In this document: piece after piece, positions 1 to 8,261 of the stretch
Layout of the letters: each line of letters begins with the position of its first letter
Numbering within the stretch: position 1 is the stretch's first letter
From: Betaproteobacteria bacterium HGW-Betaproteobacteria-9
GTDB taxonomy: Bacteria; Pseudomonadota; Gammaproteobacteria; Burkholderiales; Burkholderiaceae_C
Assembly: GCA_002842215.1 (NCBI GenBank)
Contig: PHCC01000030.1
Coordinates: 1-33,669, forward strand
Direction: 5' to 3'
DNA: 33,669 nt
The notes under the pieces: generated by a model
What the model saw: only the letters and a program-made list of their open reading frames with translations
The model's database searches: none
What the model was told of the DNA's origin: nothing
Program-made: the position numbers and the translations under genes

Positions 1-142
1 CATGTACGGCAACATCGACACGCTCTACGCCGCCCACAACGCGGCCAAGGCCATCAAGCGTGAGAACGCCATCAAGGGCATGCCCGTGCCGCTGCACCCC
101 GGCGCCGAGCGCTATTACAAGGAAGTCGGTCTGATCAAGTAA
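1..142 (+). CDS. TAXI-family TRAP transporter substrate-binding protein, C-terminal fragment
   Basis: An open frame enters from the left edge and stops with TAA at 140-142, so only about the last 46 residues are visible. They end in PLHPGAERYYKEVGLIK. A closing 'HPGA-RYY-E-G' is typical of the TAXI (TRAP-associated extracytoplasmic immunogenic) periplasmic binding proteins, which capture a solute and deliver it to a TRAP permease. The next two genes, a fused TRAP permease and a DUF1850 protein, are the usual partners of this family and support the call. The solute cannot be inferred, and the start and signal peptide lie outside the window. Confidence 0.78.
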   Translation, partial: MYGNIDTLYAAHNAAKAIKRENAIKGMPVPLHPGAERYYKEVGLIK

Positions 143-190
143 GGCCCAGGGCAGACCCCAGGCTCATCCTCTTCGACCATCGAGAATCCC

Positions 191-2224
191 ATGTCAAACC
201 AAAGTTCCAGCGAGACCCCGGCCAGCCCGCTGCGCGGCGCCATCTTCTGGGTCGCGATTGCCTTCTCGGCCTACCAGCTCTGGATGGCCTCGTTTCACCC
301 GCTCTCCAGCCAGGTGATCCGCGCCATCCACGTCGGCTTCGTGCTGCTGATGATCTTCGCGCTGTTCCCGCCCATGGACGGGCGCTCGGCCGTCTGGCGC
401 GCGCTGGGCTGGCTGCTGGGCCTGGCGGGTTTCGCCACCGGGCTGTACCAGTGGGTTTTCGAGGCCGACCTGACGCTGCGCGCCGGCGAGCTCACCCAAG
501 CCGACTGGGTGGTGGGCGTGCTGCTGATCGCGCTGGTGTTCGAGGCCGCGCGACGTGTCATGGGCTGGGGCCTGCCCCTGGTGTGTGTGACCTTCCTGCT
601 CTACGCCCTGTTCGGCCAGCACCTGCCGGGCGCGCTGGCCCACCGCGGCTACGGCATCGACCAGGTGGTGAGCACGCTGGGCTTCGGCACCGAAGGCCTG
701 TACGGCACGCCCACCTACGTGTCGTCCACCTACATCTTCCTGTTCATCCTGTTTGGCGCCTTCCTGGAGCAGGCCGGCATGATCGGCCTGTTCAACGACT
801 TCGCCATGGGCACCGTGGGCCACACGCGCGGCGGCCCGGCCAAAGTCTCGGTGATCTCCTCCGGGCTGATGGGCACCATCAACGGCTCGGGCGTGGCCAA
901 CGTGGTCACCACCGGGCAGTTCACCATTCCCCTCATGAAGCGCTTCGGCTACAGCCCGGCCTTTGCCGGCGGCGTGGAAGCCACCGCCAGCATGGGCGGG
1001 CAGATCATGCCGCCGGTGATGGGGGCCGTGGCCTTCATCATGGCCGAGACCATCAACGTGCCGTACATCGAGATCGTCAAGGCGGCGTTGATCCCGGCCA
1101 TCCTGTATTTCGTCACCGCGTTCTGGATGGTGCATCTGGAAGCCGGGCGCAAGGGCCTGATGGGCCTGCCCAAGGACGAATGCCCCAACCCCTGGACCGC
1201 GGTGCGCCAGCGCTGGTACCTGCTGCTGCCATTGATGGGCCTGGTGGCCCTGCTCTTCTCGGGCTACACGCCGCTGTTTTCCGGCACGGTGGGCCTGGGC
1301 CTGACCGTGATCCTGATCTTCGGCGCGGCCGTCATCAGTGGCGTCAAGGCCATGGCCCTGCGCGGCCTGGCCTGGGTGCTGCTGGGCTTCGCCTGCGCCG
1401 GCTTCTACCAGTTCGGCGTCGGCACCTTCTTCGTGGTGAGCGCCTTGCTGATCGCCTTGACCTTCATCCTGCGCCGGGGTGGCGATGCCCGCGCGCTGGC
1501 GGTGAAGGCACTGGTGGACGGCGCGCGCCACGCGCTGCCGGTGGCCATCGCCTGCGCGCTGGTGGGCGTGATCATCGGGGTGATCAACCTCACCGGCGTG
1601 GCCGCCGAGCTGGGGGGCTACATCATCGCCATCGGCCGCGACAGCCTGTTCCTGGCGCTGCTGCTGACCATGGTGACCTGCCTGGTGCTGGGCATGGGCA
1701 TTCCCACCATCCCCAACTACATCATCACCAGCTCGCTGGCCGCGCCCGTGCTGCTGGAGCTGGGCGTGCCGCTGATCGTCTCGCACATGTTCGTGTTCTA
1801 TTTCGGCATCATGGCCGACCTCACGCCCCCGGTGGCACTGGCCTGCTTCGCGGCGGCCCCGATCGCGCGCGAGAGCGGTCTGAAGATCAGCATGCAGGCC
1901 ATCCGCGTGGCCATCGCCGGCTTCATCGTGCCCTTCATGGCGGTCTACAGCCCGGCGCTCATGCTGCAAAGCGGCGACTGGATGGACACCGCCTGGATCG
2001 TGTTCAAGGCGCTGGTCGCCATCGCCATGTGGGGCGCGGGCGCCATCGGCTACCTCGCGGGCCCGCTGAACTGGACCGAACGCGCCGTGGCGATCGTGGC
2101 GGCCAGTTTCCTCATCGTGGCGCTGCCGCTGACCGACGAAATCGGTCTGGCCGCGGTGGCCGCGTTCGTCGCCTGGCACCTCTGGCGCACGCGCCAGCAG
2201 CGCGCCATGGCCACGGCGCGCTGA
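191..2224 (+). CDS. TRAP transporter permease, fused DctQ-DctM (4TM/12TM) type
   Basis: This 677-residue protein is hydrophobic almost throughout. The first ~130 residues form a four-helix DctQ-like part, and the rest is a DctM-like part with about a dozen helices. Around residues 222-285 it carries the conserved stretch of TAXI-linked permeases: GLMGTINGSGVANVVTTG, then GYSPAFAGGVEATASMGGQ, then a PPVMGAVAFIMAE block. A second GIPTIPNYI block lies near residue 500. In this family the permease drives ion-coupled uptake of the ligand presented by the periplasmic receptor encoded just upstream. The 48-base gap to the receptor gene and the 18-base gap to the DUF1850 gene indicate one operon. The length is normal for the fused class. 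The transported solute is unknown. Confidence 0.93.
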   Translation: MSNQSSSETPASPLRGAIFWVAIAFSAYQLWMASFHPLSSQVIRAIHVGFVLLMIFALFPPMDGRSAVWRALGWLLGLAGFATGLYQWVFEADLTLRAGELTQADWVVGVLLIALVFEAARRVMGWGLPLVCVTFLLYALFGQHLPGALAHRGYGIDQVVSTLGFGTEGLYGTPTYVSSTYIFLFILFGAFLEQAGMIGLFNDFAMGTVGHTRGGPAKVSVISSGLMGTINGSGVANVVTTGQFTIPLMKRFGYSPAFAGGVEATASMGGQIMPPVMGAVAFIMAETINVPYIEIVKAALIPAILYFVTAFWMVHLEAGRKGLMGLPKDECPNPWTAVRQRWYLLLPLMGLVALLFSGYTPLFSGTVGLGLTVILIFGAAVISGVKAMALRGLAWVLLGFACAGFYQFGVGTFFVVSALLIALTFILRRGGDARALAVKALVDGARHALPVAIACALVGVIIGVINLTGVAAELGGYIIAIGRDSLFLALLLTMVTCLVLGMGIPTIPNYIITSSLAAPVLLELGVPLIVSHMFVFYFGIMADLTPPVALACFAAAPIARESGLKISMQAIRVAIAGFIVPFMAVYSPALMLQSGDWMDTAWIVFKALVAIAMWGAGAIGYLAGPLNWTERAVAIVAASFLIVALPLTDEIGLAAVAAFVAWHLWRTRQQRAMATAR

Positions 2225-2242
2225 GCCGACCGCTGAGGAACC

Positions 2243-2668
2243 ATGGCACTGCTGGGGGTGTGTCTGGCGCTGGTGGCATCGACCGCGCCACCGGTTTTCG
2301 TGCCGGTGCACAGATTCACGCTGGCCTGGACCCACTCCATCGAGAAAGTCCGCTGGGAAGAGGACTACGCCGTGGCCCCGGGCGCCACACCCGGGGCCGC
2401 ACCGGTGCTGCGGGCGCTGGCCGCGCGCGTGCGCGGCTCGGCCGCCGGCATGGAGCCGCCCGACGACGCGGTGCTGCGCAACGGCTGGTACGAATACACC
2501 CCCCGCATGTGGTCGCCCCAGGGACTGCGGCTCACCCGTTCGTCCTACACCGCCGACTACGCCTGGTGTGTTGACGGCCACTGCGTGCCGCTGGGCCAAT
2601 GGCTGCCGTCAGATGGCGGTGTCACCCTGCTCACCCCCTGCAACCGGCCCGACCCCGAAAAGCCGTGA
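2243..2668 (+). CDS. DUF1850 domain protein, TAXI-TRAP accessory
   Basis: This small protein of 141 residues has a hydrophobic N-terminus (about residues 2-20), probably a signal peptide or single membrane anchor. The DUF1850 signature follows: FTLAWTHSIEKVRWEEDY at about residues 28-45. DUF1850 proteins are recurrently encoded beside TAXI-type TRAP permeases and are thought to be transport accessories, but no biochemical role is established. The ATG is preceded by a good ribosome binding site (GAGGA, about five bases upstream) and lies 18 bases after the permease stop, so co-translation is likely. Nothing looks truncated. The call rests on the signature and on the neighbours. Confidence 0.85.
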   Translation: MALLGVCLALVASTAPPVFVPVHRFTLAWTHSIEKVRWEEDYAVAPGATPGAAPVLRALAARVRGSAAGMEPPDDAVLRNGWYEYTPRMWSPQGLRLTRSSYTADYAWCVDGHCVPLGQWLPSDGGVTLLTPCNRPDPEKP

Positions 2669-2700
2669 CCCTGTGACAAACAAGTCACTCCACTCACGGT

Positions 2701-3624
2701 ATGCTGCGACCGGTGAATTTCGCCCAGCTGCTCTTCCCCGACTTTTCGCTCATCCTGATCGGCTACCTGCTCTGCCGTTTCACCGCACTCGACCGCAAGG
2801 TCTGGGAGCCCATCGAGAGCCTGGTCTACTACTTCCTGTTTCCGGTGCTGCTGTTCCAGTCCATCGTGAAAAGTCCGCTGGACCTGGGGGCCACCTCCAG
2901 CCTCATGGCCGCGGGCTTCTCGCTGGGGCTGGGCGGCATCGCACTGGCGTATTCACTGCCCCACTGGCCCTGGCTGGGCCGACGGTTGGACGTGCGGCTG
3001 CACGCCGCCAGCGCGCAGGTGGGCTTTCGCTTCAACTCCTTCATCGCCCTGGCGCTGGCGAGCAAGGTGGCCGGACCGCAAGGCCTGCAACTCATCGCCG
3101 TGATCATCGGCGTGTGCGTGCCGCTGTTCAACGTGGGCGCGGTCTGGCCCATGGCCCGCCATGCACAGAAACATTTTGTGGGTGAACTGCTGCGCAACCC
3201 CCTGATCATCGGCACCGCTTCGGGTCTGGTGGCCAACCTTCTGGGCTTCCAGATCCCGGTCTGGCTGGAACCCACTGTGAGCCGCATCGGCCAAGCCTCG
3301 CTGGCGCTCGGCCTGATGGCGGCCGGTGCAGGGATGCAGCTCGGTTCGCTGCACGCAGCCAAGACGCTCGGGGTGGCGGTGCTGGCCGTCAAACACCTGG
3401 GCATGCCGCTCATGGCACTGGGCCTGTCCCGCTTGTTCCAGCTCGATGCCACACAAACCACGGTCCTGCTGATGTTCTCCGCCGTGCCCACCGCGTCGAG
3501 CTGCTATGTCCTGGCCGCCCGCATGGGCTACAACGGGCCGTATGTGGCGGGGCTGGTCACACTGTCCACCCTGCTGGGGATGGTGAGTTTGCCGTTTGCA
3601 CTGGGCATCCTCCCGGATTTTTGA
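2701..3624 (+). CDS. AEC family transporter (auxin efflux carrier superfamily)
   Basis: This 307-residue integral membrane protein has about ten hydrophobic segments in two halves separated by a polar loop near residues 150-165. It fits the bacterial AEC/PF03547 family in length and pattern, including the LVYYFLFPVLLFQSI stretch near residues 41-55 and the late LMFSAVPTASSCYVLAARMG stretch. Bacterial members are linked to export or uptake of carboxylates such as malate or malonate, but the substrate cannot be read here. The start is uncertain: ATG 2701 has no clear ribosome binding site, and an in-frame GTG at 2713 is an alternative. It follows the DUF1850 gene by 32 bases and may share the transporter operon. 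Confidence 0.85.
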   Translation: MLRPVNFAQLLFPDFSLILIGYLLCRFTALDRKVWEPIESLVYYFLFPVLLFQSIVKSPLDLGATSSLMAAGFSLGLGGIALAYSLPHWPWLGRRLDVRLHAASAQVGFRFNSFIALALASKVAGPQGLQLIAVIIGVCVPLFNVGAVWPMARHAQKHFVGELLRNPLIIGTASGLVANLLGFQIPVWLEPTVSRIGQASLALGLMAAGAGMQLGSLHAAKTLGVAVLAVKHLGMPLMALGLSRLFQLDATQTTVLLMFSAVPTASSCYVLAARMGYNGPYVAGLVTLSTLLGMVSLPFALGILPDF

Positions 3625-3780
3625 GCATCCCGCGGACCCACGCATCCTCACCAGCGCCCTTGTTGTCAACTTGCACCACAACCGCCTGTGGCAGAATTCA
3701 AGGGATTTTGGGGTCCCGAGCGGGCCCCGCCTGCCTTGTTCAAGCCGTCGTGATCGGCAACCTGTCATCGAGGATTCAGC

Positions 3781-5577
3781 ATGTCTTTCCCCGCCCCCTT
3801 TGGCCACCTTGCGCCCCTCACAGCTGCGGTGGTTGCGGCGCTCAGCCTCATGGGTTGTGCCAGCAGCGGCGGCTCCGTCGCACCCAACCCCTTCAAGATC
3901 GCCACCAGCTCGGGGGCGACGCAACCCCACATTGGCACATTGCGGGTTTTTGGTGACAGTTACAGTGACATTGCCTTCACCAACTCGCAACACACGGGCA
4001 ACTGGGTGAGGGAACTCGGTGCACGGATCCCGACCGATGTGACACTGAACTACGCCATTGGGGGCGCACGGGCTGGGTACGCCGGTCACCGGGAGTTCAA
4101 CCGGCAACTCGACACCATGACCTTGCGCGGTCAGGACAAAGTGGGCGACACCGACCTGACCATCGTCTACCTGGGTCACAACGACATCAACAAGAACGGC
4201 GCACGCGACGATCTGGCCCATGCCAAGTTTGGTCTCAACGACGGTGTGAACCGACTGAAAGCCATGGGCGCAGCCAATGAAAACCGGCGCCTCTTCCTGA
4301 CTCAGTTGCACGACTGGAGCAAGAATCCCGGCGTTGCAGATTCAACCCATGATCAGGTGGTTGCCTGGAATGCGTATATCGCGGGGGTTGCCAACAGCAA
4401 TCCCAACATCGTTGCCGTGGACATGTACACGGCTTTCGAACGCATTTTTGCCAATCCCCAAGCCTTTGGATTCAACAACGTTTCCACGCCGGATGCCAGC
4501 CGGTCGGCGGTTGACGCCTTGTTTCACGACACCACCCATTTCGGCACCCGCGGTCAAACCATCATCGCGCGCGTGTACGAACACTACCTGACGCGCGGCT
4601 GGGAATGGTCGAACTCGGTGGCGGCCGGCGCTGAGTCGGCCCAGCGCCTTGGGGCGGAGGTCGACAGTGGCATCCTGGCTTTCAACCTGCGCGGCACGCC
4701 CACGGCCGCGGGATTCAACCTGATCCCGATCGGACAGACCAGCGCTGCAGATCGTCACTCGGTGGCAAGCAACCGGTTTGCGACGCTCAACGACCCTTAC
4801 GCCAAAGCGACCGTACCGACCGGTGTGGCCCTCGACTTCACCACCAGCAACAGCCTCTTCAAGAAGAACGGTCGCTACGGTTTTGCGATCACGCAAAACG
4901 ACAGTGCCCAGCAACTGCACAGCACCGACCGGCTCTTGCAACGCTACAGCTCAAAAGGATCCACTTTTTACTGGCACCAGCCTGTTTCCAGTTTCCTTTT
5001 CACGACCCAGCTTTCCAACCTGACATTGCGCGTCGAGAACAACGCCCGCGACGAGTTGCTGGATCGTTCGTTCGCCAATACCAGCGTCGGTAATACATGG
5101 TCTTTCGAGCAGAAGATTCGCCGCCCGATGGGTAACGAGTGGATGAGCATCACGCCATGGGCATCCTTCTCCAGCCAGACCCACCAGCTCAAACCTTACG
5201 TATCCCAGTCGCTCTACACGTCGGATGTCTCATACAGCGCATCTCGCGCCAGAGACATCTTCTCGGGCATCGGTTTCGATGTGCAGTTCGCACCGCTCGC
5301 CCTCCAGAACGGAAAGACCCTGACCTTCAGTGGCGGGTTCAGTCACACGGAATCGCTGTACCGCAGCGCCTTGAGCATCGCCATGACGGAAGCCAATCAA
5401 CCGGGTGTGCCGCAGCGTGAAACGATTGAACGGGCAAAATTCCGAAGCACGCTGGCTGGCGTGAATGCCTCCCTGGGCGTTTCGAAGTCCCTGAATTTTT
5501 CCGCCTCCTACGCCGCCGACCTGCAAAAAACAAAGGACACGCAGCGCGTCAGCCTGCTGGCCAACCTCCTGTTCTGA
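3781..5577 (+). CDS. Lipoprotein-type SGNH/GDSL esterase autotransporter
   Basis: The 598-residue protein starts with a signal sequence ending in a lipobox, LMGC with Cys26, so it is a predicted lipoprotein. An SGNH hydrolase domain spans about residues 50-280. Block I is FGDSYSD with nucleophile Ser60, block III is GHND with Asn134, and block V is DTTH with Asp250 and His253, so all catalytic positions are present. Residues about 335-598 alternate polar and hydrophobic positions and end in LLANLLF with terminal Phe598, the usual end of an outer-membrane beta-barrel. The layout matches autotransporter esterases of the EstA type, with the lipid anchor seen in NalP and SphB1. It probably displays a lipase or esterase on the cell surface. 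A ribosome binding site (GAGGA) precedes ATG 3781. It appears to be monocistronic and ends at the hairpin 5599-5626. Confidence 0.82.
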   Translation: MSFPAPFGHLAPLTAAVVAALSLMGCASSGGSVAPNPFKIATSSGATQPHIGTLRVFGDSYSDIAFTNSQHTGNWVRELGARIPTDVTLNYAIGGARAGYAGHREFNRQLDTMTLRGQDKVGDTDLTIVYLGHNDINKNGARDDLAHAKFGLNDGVNRLKAMGAANENRRLFLTQLHDWSKNPGVADSTHDQVVAWNAYIAGVANSNPNIVAVDMYTAFERIFANPQAFGFNNVSTPDASRSAVDALFHDTTHFGTRGQTIIARVYEHYLTRGWEWSNSVAAGAESAQRLGAEVDSGILAFNLRGTPTAAGFNLIPIGQTSAADRHSVASNRFATLNDPYAKATVPTGVALDFTTSNSLFKKNGRYGFAITQNDSAQQLHSTDRLLQRYSSKGSTFYWHQPVSSFLFTTQLSNLTLRVENNARDELLDRSFANTSVGNTWSFEQKIRRPMGNEWMSITPWASFSSQTHQLKPYVSQSLYTSDVSYSASRARDIFSGIGFDVQFAPLALQNGKTLTFSGGFSHTESLYRSALSIAMTEANQPGVPQRETIERAKFRSTLAGVNASLGVSKSLNFSASYAADLQKTKDTQRVSLLANLLF

Positions 5578-5598
5578 TCCCATGGGCTGACCGAACCT

Positions 5599-5629
5599 GT
5601 TGAAGGGCGCCTGAGCGCCCTTCAACGTT
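5599..5629 (+). terminator. Rho-independent-like terminator after the esterase gene
   Basis: A perfect 12-bp inverted repeat, GTTGAAGGGCGC (5599-5610) and GCGCCCTTCAAC (5615-5626), closes on the four-base loop CTGA. It is followed by GTTTC, only a short T run, so termination may be imperfect. It lies 21 bases past the stop of the esterase gene and separates that gene from the polysaccharide locus. Confidence 0.72.
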
Positions 5630-5774
5630 TCTGAAGAACGCTGCGCAAAAAATCAACCCCTTTCATGGGCAACTTTGCTCAACGCCCGCACTGCAAATGC
5701 AGGGCGTGTTCTCCGCATTCGCAGCAAAAACCCATGGCAGTGCACCCAACCACCATTGACCGTCAAGACAAATC

Positions 5775-6941
5775 ATGAAAATTGCCATCGTGGGTACCGG
5801 CTATGTCGGCCTTTCCAATGCCGTTTTGCTGGCCCAGCACAACGAAGTGGTCGCCCTGGACATAATGGCCGATAAGGTGGCGATGCTCAACCGCAAGCAG
5901 TCACCCATCATCGACGCAGAGATCGAGGAATACCTCAAGACAAAGCCGTTGAACCTGCGGGCCACCACCGACAAGAACGAGGCCTATGAAGGTGCCGAAT
6001 TTGTCATCATCGCGACGCCCACCGACTACGATCCCGTGACCAACTACTTCGACACCCGCTCGGTCGAATCGGTCATTCAGGACGTCAAAGCGATCAACCC
6101 GAAAGCCGTGATGGTGATCAAGTCCACCATCCCCGTGGGCTATACCGTCAAGGCACGCGCCAGGTTCCAGACCGACAACCTGATCTTTTCACCCGAGTTC
6201 CTGCGCGAAGGCCGCGCCTTGTACGACAACCTCTACCCCACCCGCATCGTGGTGGGCGAACAGAGCGAGCGGGCACGCACATTCGCCGGCCTGCTCCAGC
6301 AAGGAGCCATCAAGAAAGACATGCCCCTGCTGTTCACGGACCCGACCGAGGCAGAAGCCGTCAAGCTGTTTGCCAACACCTACCTGGCCATGCGCGTGTC
6401 GTACTTCAACGAACTCGACACCTATGCGGCGACCCACGGGCTGGACAGCCGACAGATCATCGACGGCGTGTGCCTGGACTCGCGCATCGGCGCCCACTAT
6501 AACAACCCCTCGTTCGGGTACGGCGGTTACTGTCTGCCCAAGGACACCAAGCAGTTGCTCGCGAACTACCAGGAGGTGCCGCAGAACCTGATCCAGGCCA
6601 TCGTGGCGTCCAACAGCACCCGCAAGGACTTCATCGCCGACGACATCATCCGTCGGCACCCCAAGGTGGTGGGCATCTACCGCCTGATCATGAAGAGCGG
6701 TTCGGACAATTTCCGCGCCTCCAGCATCCAGGGCATCATGAAACGCATCAAGGCCAAGGGCATCGAGGTCGTCATTTACGAACCCATGTTCAACGAAGAC
6801 AATTTCTTCCAATCGCGCGTGATCCGCGATCTGGACGCTTTCAAGCAGATGTCGGACGTGATCGTGGCCAACCGCCAATCCGAAGCCTTGACCGACGTAA
6901 AAGACAAGGTTTACACCCGCGACCTGTTCGGCAAAGACTGA
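5775..6941 (+). CDS. ugd: UDP-glucose 6-dehydrogenase
   Basis: This cytoplasmic enzyme oxidises UDP-glucose to UDP-glucuronate with two NAD+, supplying acidic sugar for surface polysaccharide. At 388 residues it equals the enterobacterial Ugd length and aligns with it by eye along its whole length. Visible features are the Rossmann GTGYVG (Gly7-Gly12), ATPTDYDP, the SPEFLREG substrate loop, KLFANTYLAMR near residues 197-207, and GGYCLPKD with catalytic Cys253. The late stretch IYRLIMKSGSDNFRASS is characteristic of Ugd rather than of WecC or GDP-mannose dehydrogenases. It opens the polysaccharide locus and is flanked by two hairpins, so it may be its own transcription unit. Confidence 0.93.
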   Translation: MKIAIVGTGYVGLSNAVLLAQHNEVVALDIMADKVAMLNRKQSPIIDAEIEEYLKTKPLNLRATTDKNEAYEGAEFVIIATPTDYDPVTNYFDTRSVESVIQDVKAINPKAVMVIKSTIPVGYTVKARARFQTDNLIFSPEFLREGRALYDNLYPTRIVVGEQSERARTFAGLLQQGAIKKDMPLLFTDPTEAEAVKLFANTYLAMRVSYFNELDTYAATHGLDSRQIIDGVCLDSRIGAHYNNPSFGYGGYCLPKDTKQLLANYQEVPQNLIQAIVASNSTRKDFIADDIIRRHPKVVGIYRLIMKSGSDNFRASSIQGIMKRIKAKGIEVVIYEPMFNEDNFFQSRVIRDLDAFKQMSDVIVANRQSEALTDVKDKVYTRDLFGKD

Positions 6942-6972
6942 GCCCGCGTACCTCGGGGTGGCCAGTCTTTTG
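6933..6972 (+). terminator. Possible terminator overlapping the end of ugd
   Basis: AAAGACTG (6933-6940) and CAGTCTTT (6963-6970) are exact reverse complements. With one bulged A the stem extends inward by GCC/GGC, and the right arm runs into TTTT. The loop is long (about 15 bases) and the left arm includes the last codons and stop of ugd. The structure is plausible but weaker than the hairpin at 5599. Confidence 0.4.
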
Positions 6973-7158
6973 GCGTTGGCGCGACAAGGTATCATTGCGG
7001 GTGACGTTTCCGGGGCCCGTTTGAACACTTTTGGCGGTCTTCACCGCGCGAGCCGGTTCAATCTGCACGGGCAAACACCCCACCTTTAGAATTCCACCGC
7101 CCCAGCCACCGAGGCGTGGCCGTTGACCAGCGCCGGCATCCCGAACTGCTCTCCCATC
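6966..7158 (+). promoter_or_regulatory. Intergenic leader before the glycosyltransferase block, possible promoter
   Basis: The 217 bases between ugd and the next gene hold no convincing ORF. TATCAT at 6990-6995 matches the sigma-70 -10 consensus at five of six positions, but the T-rich stretch 15-20 bases upstream is a poor -35. A second -10-like TAGAAT occurs about 70 bases before ATG 7159, also without a good -35. The position suits a promoter for the downstream operon. I saw no ops/JUMPstart core (GGCGGTAG). Confidence 0.25.
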
Positions 7159-8220
7159 ATGAAAATTCTGTATGTCGCCGGCCGGGAAGAAAGCTACTCC
7201 CGCACGCGAATCGTCATCCGTGCGCTGGAAATGCGGGGACATGAGGTGATCAAATGCCTGCCCCCGGACAAATCGTTCAAACACTACCCCGGACTGGTCC
7301 TCTCGGCCCTGCTGAAGGCGCCGTCCTGCGATGTGGTGCTGACCGGGTTTTACGGCCAGCTGCTGACCCCGGTCATCCGGTTGCTGACCTGGAAGCCGAT
7401 CGTGTTCGACATGTACATCACGACCTACGACACCATGGTGTTTGACCGGGAAAAGGCCAAACCCGGTTCGCTGAAAGCCAAGCTCTATGCCCTGTCCGAC
7501 TGGTTGTCGTACAAGGCCGCCAATGTATCCATCCTGGACAGCAACCACGTGATCGCCCACTTCGGTGAATATGCCCGCTCCAGCACGAGCAAGTTGCGCC
7601 GCCTGTTTCTGGCCGTCGACAATACCGTCATCTACCCCCGGGAACGCCAGCAGAAGCATGATGCTTTCCTGGTGCATTTCCACGGTGAGTACATCCCGTT
7701 CCATGGCGTCAAGCACATCTTCCAGGCCGCCAAACTGCTGGAAAACGAGAACGTCGCTTTTCAAATCATCGGCCGCGGCCTGACCTTCGAGCAAGACATG
7801 GCCCTGCTCAAGGAACTGAACGTCCAGAACGTGAAGATCCTGGACCCGGTTCCCTACGCCGGACTCGCGACCCACATGGCGGAGGCCGATGTGTGTCTGG
7901 GCATCTTTGGCGACAACATGCGGGCCGAGCTGGTGCTGACCAACAAGGTCAACGAAGCGATCGGCATGGCCAAACCGCTGATCACACGCCGCAACGCACC
8001 GGTCCAGGAACTGCTGCAGCACAAGGAGAGCGTGTACCTGGTGGACGCCGCCAGCCCTCGCGCGATTGCCGACGCCATCCTCGAACTCCAGCGCGATGAA
8101 GGCCTGCGCCAGAAGATCGCCGAAAACGGCCATCGGCGCTTTCTCGAACACGGCACCATCCAGAAGCTTGGTGAAGGACTGGAAGCCATCCTGAACGAAG
8201 TCGTGAGAAAAAAGGCCTGA
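7159..8220 (+). CDS. Glycosyltransferase, GT4-like (GT-B fold)
   Basis: The 353-residue product begins MKILYVAGREES, a typical GT-B N-terminal strand, and its C-terminal half has the GT4 donor-site pattern with NKVNEAIGMAKPLIT at about residues 262-276. No transmembrane segment is evident, so it should act at the cytoplasmic face of the inner membrane and add a sugar from a nucleotide donor to a lipid-linked acceptor. I chose ATG 7159 because the upstream in-frame option is a TTG (7123) whose extra residues do not resemble a GT-B start. It leads a block with a membrane protein and a GT-C-like enzyme, which suggests work on a lipid-linked glycan. Donor and acceptor are unknown. Confidence 0.83.
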   Translation: MKILYVAGREESYSRTRIVIRALEMRGHEVIKCLPPDKSFKHYPGLVLSALLKAPSCDVVLTGFYGQLLTPVIRLLTWKPIVFDMYITTYDTMVFDREKAKPGSLKAKLYALSDWLSYKAANVSILDSNHVIAHFGEYARSSTSKLRRLFLAVDNTVIYPRERQQKHDAFLVHFHGEYIPFHGVKHIFQAAKLLENENVAFQIIGRGLTFEQDMALLKELNVQNVKILDPVPYAGLATHMAEADVCLGIFGDNMRAELVLTNKVNEAIGMAKPLITRRNAPVQELLQHKESVYLVDAASPRAIADAILELQRDEGLRQKIAENGHRRFLEHGTIQKLGEGLEAILNEVVRKKA

Positions 8221-8261
8221 GCCCGCACCCGGAGACGTCGCTGGGTCGGCCTGGCTACCGC

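Noticed and set aside
451..2574. 707-codon plus-strand frame overlapping the TRAP permease
   Set aside because: Arg/Gly/His-rich low-sense sequence in another frame of the permease gene.
194..2599. 801-codon open frame on the minus strand
   Set aside because: It is antisense to the clear TRAP permease and DUF1850 genes. Composition is rich in His, Gln, Arg and Gly with no family motif, a typical GC-rich shadow.
5683..5706. Imperfect inverted repeat (CGCCC ... GGGCG around TGCA-AA-TGCA) before ugd
   Set aside because: It needs a four-base bulge and a two-base loop, which is sterically poor. No matching operator or riboswitch recognised.
5578..7158. ops/JUMPstart element expected before polysaccharide operons
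   Set aside because: I looked for the GGCGGTAG core in the leaders of ugd and the GT4 gene and did not find it.
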